Both the position numbers and the translations under genes were made by a program. From NCBI RefSeq assembly GCF_009017415.1, contig NC_092409.1, forward strand, positions 4,278,001 to 4,342,000: a stretch of 64,000 bases of DNA. The letters are read 5' to 3'. The DNA comes from Aspergillus flavus (taxonomy: Eukaryota > Ascomycota > Eurotiomycetes > Eurotiales > Aspergillaceae). Shown here in pieces: positions 32,061-44,800 of this stretch (its first letter is position 1; each line of letters opens with the position of its first letter). Under the pieces are notes generated by a model. It made no database searches. It saw only the letters and a program-made list of their open reading frames with translations, and was not told where the DNA came from.

Positions 32061-34295
32061 CTAGACAGCTCCAGGCAGAAAGGCGTCTGGAGGTAGCTGT
32101 CCCTGAGCCTTTGTACGGAATCAGTAAAGTTCCATATACAATAACCAAGCGCGAGAAGGGCTTACCTTGAGCTCCTCAAAATTCTTCAAAGCAGCGTCCA
32201 AATTCCAACCGTTGCCGGAAAGTGCCATTTCAGAGTATGGCAGGGTCATGCCCGTCTTAGTGCTTATTTGCATGACCAGTTGCTCTTGTTGCACCTGGGC
32301 ATCCGGTTTGCCTGGTGCCGGCATACCGTAACCATCGGGAGCAACCGGAGGAGCAACCGGTGGTTGGACAGGGGGTTGTCCGGGTTGGGTTGCTTGGACA
32401 ATTGGCTGCTCTAACATCCATGCTTCATGGCCCCCATGAGCCCGTAGACAAAGAATATCGTTGATCACCCTAATACCGCCCATGCCTCCGCCAGGTCCAA
32501 GGATGAATGTCCGGTCGAAACTCCGAAGGTCAACCTTCGGCCCATTGATCTCTTCAAATTTTCCATGCACCATGATAAGAAGTCCACCCACGCCAGTCGG
32601 GCTCTGTCCGGAAGGATCTGGAAGCCCAGGGATGGGGAAACATTCGATAAGCCATTCTTCGGGCTGAGCTCCTATGTCGGGATGTCGTGTTTGAGGAAGG
32701 CTGTTCCACATCTCACGGATTTTGTCCGCACCGACAAAGGAACGAGACATCCTCGCAGGAAGATGATTGATCTTGAGTAAATTTCTACTCTTCTTGATGT
32801 AAGGATCCCAGGCCGCAGTTTCAGTCTGCTGGGCTCTCGGAGCAGTGGTGTTAACATTGAGCGAGAACGTGGAATTGTTGTCGTATACACCGTTCAGAAG
32901 GTCAGTACGGTTGTTGTCATAACCAACAAAGAAGGCCTTGACAAAGTTCTCTCCGATTTGAGATTCGTCCTGGAAATGCGGCGCCTGAACAGGAATTGGT
33001 GTCTTCTTCTGCGCGGCCACTTCCTCCGCCGTCCGAACTTCCGTGTTGTTCAAAAATCGTAGTTTAGGATACCACTTGAGCATGGTGTCCTTGAAAGTAG
33101 GATCTGCGCTGAAAGGGGTACCGGTGAGGTCAAGGAACTCCAGATTTCGGAACTTCCATCTCCATCCAATTAAGGACTGAGAGTCTTTAAAGTTGTTATT
33201 CGATAAGTCAAGGTTCTTTAGATCAGGGAATGATTGAGCTAATGTCGTGACGACCGTAATATTTGCGAGCTGATTGTCGGCAAGGCTGACACTCTCCACA
33301 GCTTCACGTCGCGCTGTAGAGCTATCGAAATTCATTTCCCATACTTTCATCAACGCCGGGAAGAACTTGGACTCGGTAGATGTGCTATCAAATATTCCCA
33401 TTGCTAACAGGTCCGGGTCGCTGCCAAGCTTAGAGAGGTTGAGCAATTTCTGCTGTTGAAAATAGCGTTTGCTCAAGATCGCAGTCATCTTGGACTTGGT
33501 ATCGGCGGTCGAGGGGGCACCGCTATTCCGCGACACTTCGGATAGCATCGTTTGGTCCATTCCATTGGCGGAGGGATCATATGTCTGGATCGTAAGGGGA
33601 GCTCCTGCAAAACTGAAGCCATTCATTTTCAGCATCCTGTCCAACAACTCCGACCGGATAGATACTATGAAAGCATCGCCTTCAACCCGCGACTAGTGAA
33701 CGTTAGTAAGGCGTAAGAGACCTTTTTACCGCCGTCATCCAGAGGAACAAACGCCAAAAACAGCCTGCGACCGTCGTTCTGGGGTACCACTCCTGAAAAC
33801 GAGAACACACCGGAGAGGACGACGTTGCGAAATCATGTCGGTGACCGTTAAATCTGATGTTGAACATACCTTTGTGATCCTTGCGCGGGAGCCAGCTTTC
33901 GAGTCGGATGAGTTGAGTTTCTTTTCGAGGAAGGTGATTAGACTTTCAATGCCACCGTCGCGGTTGGACGCTGCCTTGCTCTGTTTCCATCCTCGAATGC
34001 TAACTTGTTCCAGATTACTACCTCGGCCACCTTGTCGGACGTTTGCCTGAGAACTTGTGTTGCTCGAGATAGCCTTTTGGATAGCGTCGAGTGCCCTGTC
34101 GCGTGTGTGGGCCCGTGGTCCAGTAGCCACCGAGCGGCTAGAATCCCCGCGCGCCTTTTTTACACGGCCTTGAGTAGAGCCTGCGTCCATAGCCAGATCA
34201 CCATCTCGATCGACCCGTTTCGGTGCACCTTTCTTGCGAATACCCCCGCGATCCGAACCGCCTGAGCGGCCTCGGGAACCCTTTCCTCCTTTCAT
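32061..34295 (-). CDS. MEX67: mRNA export receptor Mex67 (NXF1/TAP)
   Basis: 666-aa nuclear mRNA exporter that binds Mtr2/Nxt1 and FG nucleoporins. Minus-strand exons: 34295-33870, 33692-32166 and 32108-32061. An Arg/Gly-rich N-terminus comes first. The RNA-binding domain ends with LLDRMLKMNGFSFAGAPLTI. Leucine-rich repeats follow (LADNQLANITVV, FPDLKNLDLSNNNF, FRNLEFLDLTGTPF). The NTF2-like domain begins at ENFVKAFFVGYDNNR, and a proline-rich linker leads to a TAP-C/UBA-like end, MQISTKTGMTLPYSEMALSGNGWNLD plus a 16-codon last exon. The first intron (33693-33869, 177 bp) is long and contains a frame-preserving internal segment; see findings. Confidence 0.93.
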
Positions 34296-35162
34296 GTTGA
34301 TCGCAGTGGTAACTGATTCGGAATGGGAGGGGAATGGTGGGTATCGAAGGCAGAGTAGTGGTGGGTATAGTTTTTTTTATCTCTCAGGCGGACTTAGCGC
34401 TGCGCGCCTGAAATTCAGGTCGATCTAGTCGGCATGCAATAGAGAAGATAGTTAGAGGTAGGAGGAGAGGTAAAGTAGATATTGTAGATAATTGTATTCA
34501 GTATATTGGAAGAAGTAGATTCAAAGTCAAACCTCGCGGGCGAGGTCTTGAGGGGGAACAGTATGAGGTAGAAGAAAGTCAAGCGGAAAAAGTGACGTGA
34601 ATCAAAAGAGTCATATCACGTGAGACCAGAGATGTGGATGCCTGCATATCCACGTGATAATCTACCAGGCACCCATAGAGAGGGGCCTTATGTGGCCAAT
34701 CAGGGACTGCAGTTTGTCCTTTGGCACACAATCGGTAATACACGATACCGATGCCGCCAACTGGGTGGAGTAAATTACGCTACCCGTGACGATTGTTGTT
34801 CCATTAGTGTTTAGTTTCGTATTTCATGCATGCAATCTATCATCAGGACAGCTTTGCCAAAAGTCAGGAACCGCAAGGGAAGTCCGAGACCCTCTGCTTG
34901 TTACTGGCGGTCTCCTCGATTTTAGAAACCAACCAATTGGTAAGTCAGTTCTCTTTCTTTTAGTCATTTTTTTTGTTTGCAACAGACAAAGCACTCAATC
35001 GGGCTCGGGCCACCTTGACCACTTTATCTACGGTTCTAATCTATGCTGTATAGGTTTCCCCCCCCCGAGCGCCTACCTCTCCTTCAATTGATTTGGAGGA
35101 ATTCCCTTACATTCCTTACGGCTATCGTAGCCTTCCTGTATGGTCGCTGAGCGATCGAGGAG
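34296..35162. other. divergent promoter region MEX67 / ERV46
   Basis: 867 bp between divergent start codons. Two E-boxes (34616-34623 and 34651-34656) and a CCAATCA box (34696-34702) cluster in its middle. A run of nine C lies near 35056. No gene supported. Confidence 0.55.
34616..34656. promoter_or_regulatory. paired CACGTG E-boxes
   Basis: TCACGTGA palindrome at 34616-34623 and a second CACGTG at 34651-34656, 35 bp apart, with a CCAAT box 40 bp further right. This looks like a bHLH (Cbf1-, SREBP- or Ino2-like) control site for one or both flanking genes. The factor cannot be named from sequence. Confidence 0.5.
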
Positions 35163-36606
35163 ATGCCTGCCAAATCGCGATTCACGAGGCTCGATGCTTT
35201 CGCCAAGACGGTTGAGGATGCTCGCATCCGTACCACCTCCGGCGGAATCATTACCATAGCCTCACTTTTGGCTATTCTATGGCTTGTGTGGGGAGAATGG
35301 GTGGACTACAGGCGGGTGGTGGTACTCCCTGAGTTGGTAGTCGATAAGTCGAGAGGTAAGAGCTAAACAAACTGTGGTGTTGAAGTGGGAGCTGACCGAG
35401 TACTACGCACTTCGCTGTATAGGAGAGAAAATGGAGATTCATTTGAACATGACCTTTCCACGGCTCCCGTGCGAGCTTCTTACCCTCGATGTGATGGATG
35501 TCTCTGGTGAGCAACAGACCGGCGTAGTGCATGGCATCAATAAGGTGCGCCTGAGTTCTCCTGCAGAGGGCGGTCACGTCATTGATGTCAAAGCTTTGGA
35601 ACTGTAAGTCAATTTACTCTATCTCGTCACTTTGAACGAGCCTTTTGGCTCATAAATTTTCCTATGTAGTCACTCGGAGCAAGAAGCGGCGAAACATCTC
35701 GACCCTAACTACTGCGGCGACTGCGGCGGAGTCCCGCAGCCTGGCGGCGAGAAGCGATGCTGTAACACCTGTGAGGAGGTGCGGGAGGCCTATGCACAAC
35801 AACAATGGGCATTCGGGAAGGGCGAAAACATTGAACAATGTGAACGCGAGGGCTATGCGCAGCGTCTGGACGCCCAACGACGCGAGGGTTGCCGTCTTGA
35901 AGGTGTCCTCCGCGTGAACAAGGTGGTCGGAAACTTCCACATCGCACCAGGCCGGAGTTTCACGAGTGGAAATGTCCATGTGCATGACCTTGAGAACTAC
36001 TTCGAGGGTGACCTTCCCGACGCCGAGAAACACACCATGACCCATATCATCCATCAGCTGCGGTTTGGCCCCCAGTTGCCAGATGAGCTGTCGGATCGCT
36101 GGCAGTGGACCGACCATCACCACACCAACCCGCTCGACAGCACCCAGCAGGAGACTAGCGACCCCGCGTATAATTTTATGTACTTCGTTAAAGTCGTTTC
36201 GACTTCCTATTTGCCGCTGGGTTGGGATCCGTTGTTCTCCTCGGCCGTCCATAGCGCCTACGAGGATTCTCCGCTGGGTAGCCATGGTATTGCATATGGC
36301 TCCCAGAGCAGCATCGAAACACACCAGTACTCGGTGACCTCCCACAAGCGGTCTCTGAGGGGCGGTGACGCTTCCGATGAAGGTCACAAGGAGCGTCTGC
36401 ATGCTGCAAATGGCATCCCTGGTGTTTTCTTCAACTACGATATCTCCCCCATGAAAGTTATTAACAAGGAGGCACGGCCCAAGACTTTCACTGGGTTTTT
36501 AACCGGTGTCTGCGCAATCATCGGCGGTACTCTTACTGTCGCAGCTGCCCTAGACCGTGGTCTATATGAGGGTGCTCTGAGGGTTAAGAAGCTCCATTCG
36601 AGTTAG
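35163..36606 (+). CDS. ERV46: COPII vesicle cargo-receptor protein Erv46/ERGIC3
   Basis: 436-aa ER-Golgi cycling membrane protein that works with Erv41 in retrieving ER residents. Exons 35163-35355, 35423-35603 and 35670-36606. A first membrane segment lies at about residues 27-45 (GGIITIASLLAILWLVWGEW) after a cytosolic RLDAFAKTVEDARIRT start. A large luminal domain carries the cysteine cluster NYCGDCGG...RCCNTCEEV and a GCRLEG segment. The second membrane segment lies near the C-terminus (GFLTGVCAIIGGTLTVAAALD). Signature blocks PDAEKHTMTHIIHQLRFG and GVFFNYDISPMKV fit Erv46. Confidence 0.94.
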
Positions 36607-38092
36607 ATGCGAGTGTCCACAGCGAGGCTGGACCTTTCCGAACTGCGAAGTGAAGATAAAGAAAGAAAAGAAGGAAAAAAAAAAAAAGATTTGATACATA
36701 TCTCTATAGAAGCTATAAGAGTATTGAAGCTTGGAGCAGAGGGAACGAGAATAGGGGGTGACTTTGAGGGGAAATTTTGACAGTCAAGGCGTTTGGGTAC
36801 ATGTGCATATTGTGATATACTTAGCAACAAGTCTTTGGTGTTTGGCATCTTTGTATCTCAAGTCTTTCGGTGCTTCTCCTATGAACGTTGTCAATACTGG
36901 AAGACTAGATGGCATCTTCTATAGTTACCCTAAGGTATCTCTAGGCTGAACAAGCCTAACTAGGCCATGTCGATTTGTAAACTTTACAACTGGGATATGT
37001 GAGATAAGTCTATGTTCAGTCAGAATCGGAGAATTGTCTATGAGCTTCACTCCCCGTTTCACTTCCCTCTCCTCCCCGACATTCTCCATCTAAAGAATAG
37101 CTTCTCAGAGGCCCAAGGGGCTATGGATGCAGTAGCCTGATGATAGTGGGAATTAGGTGAATTGGGTTACTTGGAGGGAAGCGGCTTTTGATCTAGGTTT
37201 TGGGGAGGTACATTGCTTGATAAGGTGTGATGAACCGGGGGAGAATGTATGGATTGATTTTTAGGACTTTTGTTGAGTTGTTATAATTGTATCATTCAGA
37301 TTGGTGAGGATAGGGCGGAGATCAGAGAGAAACAGTCTTTATTGTAGAACGGGGTTTGGTCGTATTTTCTCTTGGGAATGGAAAGACGACCTTTTCTTAA
37401 GGATTCCTCGGACCGAATAAGTCACTGGTCTAAGACGCCCGCTCTTTCATTCTAACTGCACGAATAAGACAATCCTGTCTAAGAAAAACCAAGCACGAGC
37501 AGAATTGGGCAAGAAGCATAATATTATCTCGGTATAAGTCAAAAGAACTACGGAGTACGGAGGATTTATTCAGCAGAGACCCATCGTCTAGTAACTGCAT
37601 TGTGCTCGCTCAGCAACTGTTATGCGCCCATATTTACGTGCAAATAGATGGCAAGAAGGGAAAAGACAAAAAGGAAAAAGAAAAGAGTGAGTGAGATCAG
37701 AGGTAGAGATAGCAAAGATCCTTCCCAACAGGTGAACCTTAGATCGATCGCATGGGAGAAATCGCTAATGATTGATAAGCAATGAATGATTTGTGAACGA
37801 AGCAAGAACCCAAGCGCCAGACCCCTTCTCACAACTCCATTAAATGCACGATGCGACTGCTGTAAAAGACCGAAGAAAGGAACACACAGCAACTCTTTTC
37901 CGAGCAGGAGGGAGATCTGAAAGTCTAGCTCTAGGACGCATCAAAAGGATAGCAAGAAAAACTCAAAGGGGTAACGTAAAACAAAAAGAGATCAGCGACA
38001 GCTCATGGGTGTGGTCAAAAAGTACAAACGAGACGGAGTCAAAATTTTAAACCTTGGTGGAAGAAGTAGGGTTCAAGGGTAAATGAGAGAAA
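36607..38092. other. convergent 3' intergenic region ERV46 / CAF120
   Basis: About 1.5 kb with an A-run near 36675 and a TACGGAGTA motif at 37549-37557. No gene supported. Confidence 0.55.
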
Positions 38093-41000
38093 TCAATAAT
38101 GCATGGCGTGTGCATTGGCAAAGTGACCAGGTTGCTGGCCGAAATACTGGCTTTGCTGATATGCCTGAGGTTGCGGGGTTTGAAGTTGCCCATACCAAGA
38201 TTGGCGTCGGGGCTCCTCAGGTCGGTAAGATTGATTGAGGGCATCCCATGTGTGGCTCGCCGCTGGGATATTGTAAACACTGTTTTGGGTGCCACTTTGG
38301 ATTCCATATGAGCTGGCTGGGGGTATCGGATGCTGCTGCCACTGCTGTTGACGCTGGGCGATAGCATGCTGCACCATGTGAGACGACATGCCCTCCATAA
38401 TGCTCTTCTTCTCACGCTCCCGAGCATCAATAGCACCCACTAATCCCATTGGGTTAACCGGTTGTTGCTGCTTTTTGTTCCCACTGCTGAGATTAAAGAA
38501 CGATGAACCTGTCATCCGAGCTACATGTTCCTGTTCCCGAGCAGAAAGGTGGGACGAGATATCGTTATAGTTAATCATACTATTGGCGCCGCGAGAACGG
38601 GGTCGCCCTTGGCTCTCTCTACCAATGCTCATTTGAGAATGAGATCGGTTGTGAGCCATCCAATCACCGGATACAGGCCGTGCCGGTGGGGTTGTTGGGG
38701 TCGCAGAAGAAGTCCGGTGATGTACATGGAGTGGTGGGCTGGGTGCTGCACGCTGCTGCACGAACTGCTCTGGCGTGAGACCAGGTGTAATTGGACGTGC
38801 GGCGGCCATCCCAGGCTGCCACAAGACACTTCGTCGGAACTCATCCTGGCTTGGTGACCGTGAGTGGCCTCGGTCCATCTGAGAGTATCGCTGTCTTTCG
38901 GTGGATTCCGAGTCACTCCTCTGGTGACCGAGCTTCTTCAATGTATCGGAAGTAGTCGGACGCCCAGTCGTTGGCATGAGAGTCATCGTTGGACCGAAAT
39001 CAACACTGGGGATATCAGGGTTATGTTTTTGTGATGGTTCGTCGACGGAATAGTGAGCATCACCAATGACCAGATCCCTCCTGGGCTCCGTTCCGACAGT
39101 CTTCATTACGCCCATTCTCGGCCTAGGTATCGATTTAGTAGAACGTTTGCTGTAGACGGACCCATGCGTACTAGCGTAGTCTGGGGAAGTTGTGGATTCA
39201 TCGTCATAAACGCTTTCGTCCTCCTGGTGGCGCTCCCTAACAGGCGAAGGGAAAGATGGCTGGTAAGAGCTGACACGGTTCAGGGCCTCTTCGTCAACAG
39301 TATGGCGCAGATCATCAAAACTAGGTTCAATGGGGCTTGATACAGCAGAGTCTTTGTACTGCTGGCCAGGAACTGGCTTTCTCCTGACAGACCTTTTGGT
39401 ATCAATATGGAGGTTGCTCCCGTTTAGCTTCTCTAGAGGGGGACCGAATACGCTGGTCCTATGCTCTGGTGTTGGCGGACCCTGTTCCTGTGGGCTACCT
39501 CTCTTGTCACTCGATTCCGACAACAAGGAAGGGACACTTGGCATCTCAAATTCAGCCCTGTAAGAATCGGTAGGAGTTGGAGTTTGAGGCTTCTGATTGT
39601 CAGCCTCTCTGACCTCCTGGGCTTCAGAGGACATGGCGCCGAGCAGGTTCATCCTTCCTGAAGCGGCAGCAAGCTGCGCAAGTGTCGCGTTCGACATTCT
39701 ATTATTAGCTTTCCTCAGATCTGGCGACGGGTGCGGCCGTGCTGAGGGCATTTCGCCTGGTCCATGGGTGAAAGCCGGGGGATTGGAGACGGGTGAAGGA
39801 GGAGAAGGCTCCCGGAAATGTTCTCGAATAGCTTCGGCCTCAGGCACAGTGTGAGAATCCAAACGTTGCCTCCAGTCACTATCAGAGCTGCTCTGATCAT
39901 TGAACTCGTTGGTACTAGGACGCTCGTTTCCAGCTTGTATTAAGTCACGCGCCGAAGACGATGGAGAGCTTTCGACTACAGAAGCCTGCGCCGGCTTTCT
40001 GATAGCGGAGAGTCCAGCTGTATCTGAAGCACCTCGTGCATGATAGATTGGCGAGAAATTTGCGTCATTAGACTCCTCTTGAACTATCGCATCGGTGGAC
40101 TGATTGTAGCCAGGTTCGCTCTCCGGGAAGGTCTCGTTTCGGCGAAGTCCAGCGTGAATATTGCTGTGACGACCTGGAAGACTCGCTCGAAAACGTGGTT
40201 TGCTGGAGATGCTGCTTGTTCTGCTACCAGCAGCTGCCATGCGACGTGCAGTCGCCTCCTTCAGCTGTTTCCTCCATTCTGCCTCACTCCAATCCTGACT
40301 ACCCGCGGTTTGCATCAAATTGGCGATATCCAAGATGTCCAGATAGCCATAACGTCGCTGTTTCGGAAACGCAAACATAATGCTCTTAATGTGATTCGTA
40401 GCGGCAATTAGACGAGTAGGGCGTCCATAAAGATTAAAAGTGTCGAAAGTGGGCATCAGGAACCGTATCATCGTTTCGAACCCAGACACGGCTGGATGTG
40501 ACTCTGGCATGACGAAAACAAATCCTTCTGAACTCGACTGTTGCTGAGAATGAATTGTGACATCGCCCTCAATCTTTACCAGGGTGGATTGATCAATCAG
40601 TGCCTCGGACTGAGGATATATAGCGTAAGCACTGTAGGCATTGGTGATTGTCGCAATCGGCTTCGCTTTCTTCGTTTTCTTCGTCTCATAGAACATAATG
40701 TTTCCTGTGACCAGTTTAGGTGCCCGGTCATAGGCTGACTTTTTCTTAAGAGACTTCTGCGCTTTTTGGAATTCCTTTTCATTTGGAGGGGTGATAACAA
40801 ACCAACACCGCCTCCAAGGCGTCCCCGCCCCGAATCTCACACGAGCCCAGTCCTCATGCTTGAAGCGATTGCGTTCGAGAATAGTGCGTATACCGTTGAG
40901 GCTCTTCCCCTTTCCTGCAATGATTGCACCGGTGTATGCCTCGTACAGTGACGTATGTTCAAACAAGGATAATCGGATGGCTGAAGTCCATTGCACCAGA

Positions 41001-41815
41001 GAATGGAAGGAGTTAAAGTGCAGAAGGTATCGATTCTGACCCGCTGAGCAGATACTTAGAACGTTCTTCACTGTCGGTGTCTCCGAATTCCGCGTAGGTA
41101 GCGTCTCGATCTACGGTGCCGCAAAATTAGTGAAGGCGGAACCCCCAGGCTATAGGTTTGGAGATATTGCAGACTCACCACTTTGATGGACGCATCCGCC
41201 AGGTTGATAAAAGTTGGAGGGCTTTCTTTTTCACCCGCTGCGTCCAGCGCAGCGGCATCCCACAATGAAAGAGCTGTCCCAATAAGTTGTGCATAGCATT
41301 CCACCCACTGTCGATCAGGACAGGGTCGGCCATCTGCGCATTATTAATTAGCCGCGATTCTGATCTACCTATATCTTCCGAGAACTCACGGTTATCTAAA
41401 TCATTCAATTTCAGAAAATAACCTTCATGGTACAGCTTGTTCGCATGACTGTTGAGGAAAGTGAATATCGGCTGGAGCTCTGGGGCCGTATCTTGGGAAA
41501 TCTCTATGAACGGAGGATCATGTGAAAAGATCGTTGACGCAGGCCGCGATATCCGGCGATCGTTCGACGACAATCCTGTTGGCGAAGCATCTTGAGGGGA
41601 GGGTGTATCTGTATCCACTCTTGACGGAGGTGTGTTCCCTGCGACTGAAGCTGAGAATGCCCGATGACGTTGTTCTGGACGATCTTTGCGGGACGAGCCA
41701 CCGAATGCCGATATGAAAGATAGCACTGATAACGCAAGGGGCGTTAACCGTCGCCGTTCACATTCCTGAAACGGAGGGACTAGGGACTAATCTACTCACC
41801 ACGCGAGCGACCCAT
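38093..41815 (-). CDS. CAF120: Caf120-like PH-domain protein of the CCR4-NOT complex
   Basis: Predicted 1174-aa protein. Minus-strand exons: 41815-41800 (only 16 nt), 41725-41390, 41333-41179 and 41110-38093. A pleckstrin-homology domain (about residues 100-220) is assembled over three exons: YHEGYFLKLNDLD, then HGRPCPDRQWVECYAQLIGT with ALSLWDAAALDAAG, then CSAGQNRYLLHFNSFHSLVQWTSAIRLS. This matches fungal Caf120/Skg3 family proteins. A second conserved module follows (WRRCWFVITPPNEKEF; LVTGNIMFYE). The rest is a long disordered region rich in Ser, Pro and Gln ending in a Q/Y/H-rich tail. In yeast, Caf120 associates with CCR4-NOT and Skg3 sits at the bud neck; which role applies here is not known. 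Confidence 0.85.
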
Positions 41816-44800
41816 ATTGTCAAAATCTAATGTATGAATAGAAGTGGAAGTAGAAAGACTACTAACTTCCACGTCGTTCTGATGTCACACTTAGCGCACG
41901 AGAGACAGATAACGTGGCTAGAGGACGAAACTGAGCCGGGTCGTCTTTAGATCGGGTGGACAGAACGAAGGGAAAAAGGGACTAGTATGTAAAACAACGT
42001 TGTATGGTGAACCCGAGTCTCCCGCACGGAGATACCGTCCAAATATCAGGGCCCCCCGACACGACTTGCGAGTTAGGTATGAGGGACAGCCTCCATGGGG
42101 TTTCCTTGGAGAGTTCCACACGAGCGAATGACGATAAGCGGCAGACAAAGAACTGGGAATGGTGACGAGTGAGAAACGCAAGGTGTCGGACTGCAAGCGC
42201 CTGACTGTAGTCACTTGAACACTAGGATGTCTCAGTTTTCTGTTGGCCAGCGGAAGGTAGCGGGTAGAGGAAGATGTAAACAACTAGTGAGAGAAGAAGA
42301 GATGGACGACAAGAGGATGATAGCGATGTAAGTACGTAAAGGAAAGGAAGCAAGCGAGAGACAAGAATGAAAGTAGCGAGGGAAGAGAATAACGGACCAG
42401 AAACTGACAAGAGGAGAGAAGGATAGGAAGAAATGATGATACCTTTCTCCTACAAACTGACCCAAACGAACCAAAGAAACGTGGGTCTGGAGGTGAGTGT
42501 GTAACACAATTACCAATGGGTCTTGGAACAGAAGAACCCTTTGTTTTGTTACCGGGTCTGTTCTTTTGAATTCAATGTCAATCAACGAGTCAGTGGTGAA
42601 CAGATCATAATCTATTCATGATTTACGTCAATGGGGAGGAAATTCAAGATCAAAGATCAGTTGCCAGGATTCTAGGATTTTCTCAAAGAAAAATAGCCAC
42701 GGAGGCAAGAAAGTAAGTACTTAGTACATGTACCTACATACTATTCATCCATTGGCAGCCTGCATGAATGTACAGAGTACAACTTTCTATTTGCTAATAC
42801 ATGGAATTTACCGTACCGGAGTGGTTCTAGGCTCAGTCCCCGCTAAACATTTTGAGATATATTTTATTTTATTTTAATAGATTGGGTAGGCCGAAAAGGT
42901 AGCGGCTGGCGTCATCGCATGTGTGGCTGTTTTTCTCAAAATAAAAAAAGAAAAGAGAAATTTAAGGTCCGGCAGGGAAAAATTGAAAAAAGTAAAAAAG
43001 GAAAGAAAAAAAAAGCGTCTCATCCCTGCCGGTCTCCCCCAAATTGATCAAACAAGATCGGCGTGGATCAGAGAACTTCGCTGCATGTCCCATCGATTTC
43101 ATAGGAGGCGTTCTGTTTTTTCTTTTCTTTTTTCGATCTCTCCTTTCAGTTTCAGGTTAGCACCCATGATATAAGGCGGGACATAAAAATAATAATACTA
43201 TTAAGATAAAATAAAACCCAATGAATCCCGAGGGTCCACGATGACTATCAATACAATTTAGACTATTTTCACCCAATAAAATATATACTTTACACGGTGT
43301 AACTCCTACCCCCGAATCTCAAACGGTGTGTGTATCCTGGACAAACTGCCCAACCTCCCCCCGGGATTTTGTCGCCATTGACCCGGGCCTATAAAATCTA
43401 AATCGAGTACGGAGAAATGCAAAAAATCGCTCTTGCAATCCAAATATAGTAACTTAAGACCTGCATGTCTTACTACATGACTACTTTGTACCAGTACAGA
43501 TACGGGCGCCTGTTCCGTCCCTTTTTTGCCTTACCATATCATTCGGTCTTCGCCCTTCTACAGGTGAGGAGGAGAAACAACGTGGGCTTGGCTGCCAAGA
43601 TCGGTTTGGCCACCTAATGTCTACTAGTACATAGTTAGTATCGAGTATTCCCCTTTTCCCATTAGTAGTCTGTGCACTTGGCTTGGATGGAATGGGGTAA
43701 CCCGGGTGGCCTGGTATTTGCTTGTACTCGGTAAGGGTGTGTTTGTGTATCCAGTTTCTTCAAATGTATTGCCCCAAGTGGATAATATATGGAACTCCAG
43801 TCTCCCGCACTGCCACATCCCTTCTGTGCCACAACATCAAGTGCTTCGGAGGAGGTTACATTCCCATTAAACTAATATGGCACTATGCAGCGCTATTTAT
43901 ATTAAATAGGTATCCTTACAAGAGACTAAAACTACTGTATTCGACCGCCCCCTTTTGACAGCCTCCTTTTACCCCTTTACTCCGAGTGGCATGTAAATTT
44001 CACTTTGCAGAACAGGAGAGAATATGTGTGGCACATAAAGGCCCAGAACTAAATAAGGTACCTGATCGCATCCATGGATACCATGTTCAATGCCATCGAA
44101 ATATTACCTGTTCTAGATACACTGAATAATATACATTCAATTTCGATGACAAGCGATAAATCCGCGTCTCTCCTGAATGAACTTTGCTTGATTAGATAAT
44201 TCCGACCGTATAAGTTAACTACTATGTATGTATGTACATCCATTTACCGTTTGTATTATCTATCGTAAGAAGGTTTTCTCCGGTCGACAAAAAGTCATGG
44301 ACGGCACGGAGTAGAGCGTGTTGACCGCCCACAGTGGCAACTTGCAACGAGGACATAAAGTATGAGGTCCACCGCCCTGGGAATCTGCTACGCTCAAGTT
44401 AAACCTGCGGACCGGCCGGGATGGAAGGTCGGCCTTGACGCGCACTCCGGACAGCGATCGTTGCTCAAAAGGATCGTCTCGATGCAGATATGACCTCAGC
44501 AAGTGGAGGAGCTGGATCCCACGACCTTGGTTGACCATCCTCCGTGCTCTCCACGTAATGTTGCTTTTCTTTCACCTCATAACCTTCCAATGTATCTCTT
44601 TCTTCGCTTTTATTTCCTGCTTTGTTACCGTACTTGCAGGTCAACGTCTCGTATCATTGAGCAATGATACTGTACTGTGTTCCGATTGTCTGATTGTTAG
44701 AAGTGGAGACCACCATCTGTTAGGGTTATTCTCTCCATAGTACCCCGCCCCAGCCACCAACAAAAAACATTGAGTAGCTTTCGCGCGCATGATAGACAAA

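Noticed and set aside
44260..44538. 92-aa minus frame with a CPRC motif
   Set aside because: Isolated single cysteine pair, no splice context or recognised family.
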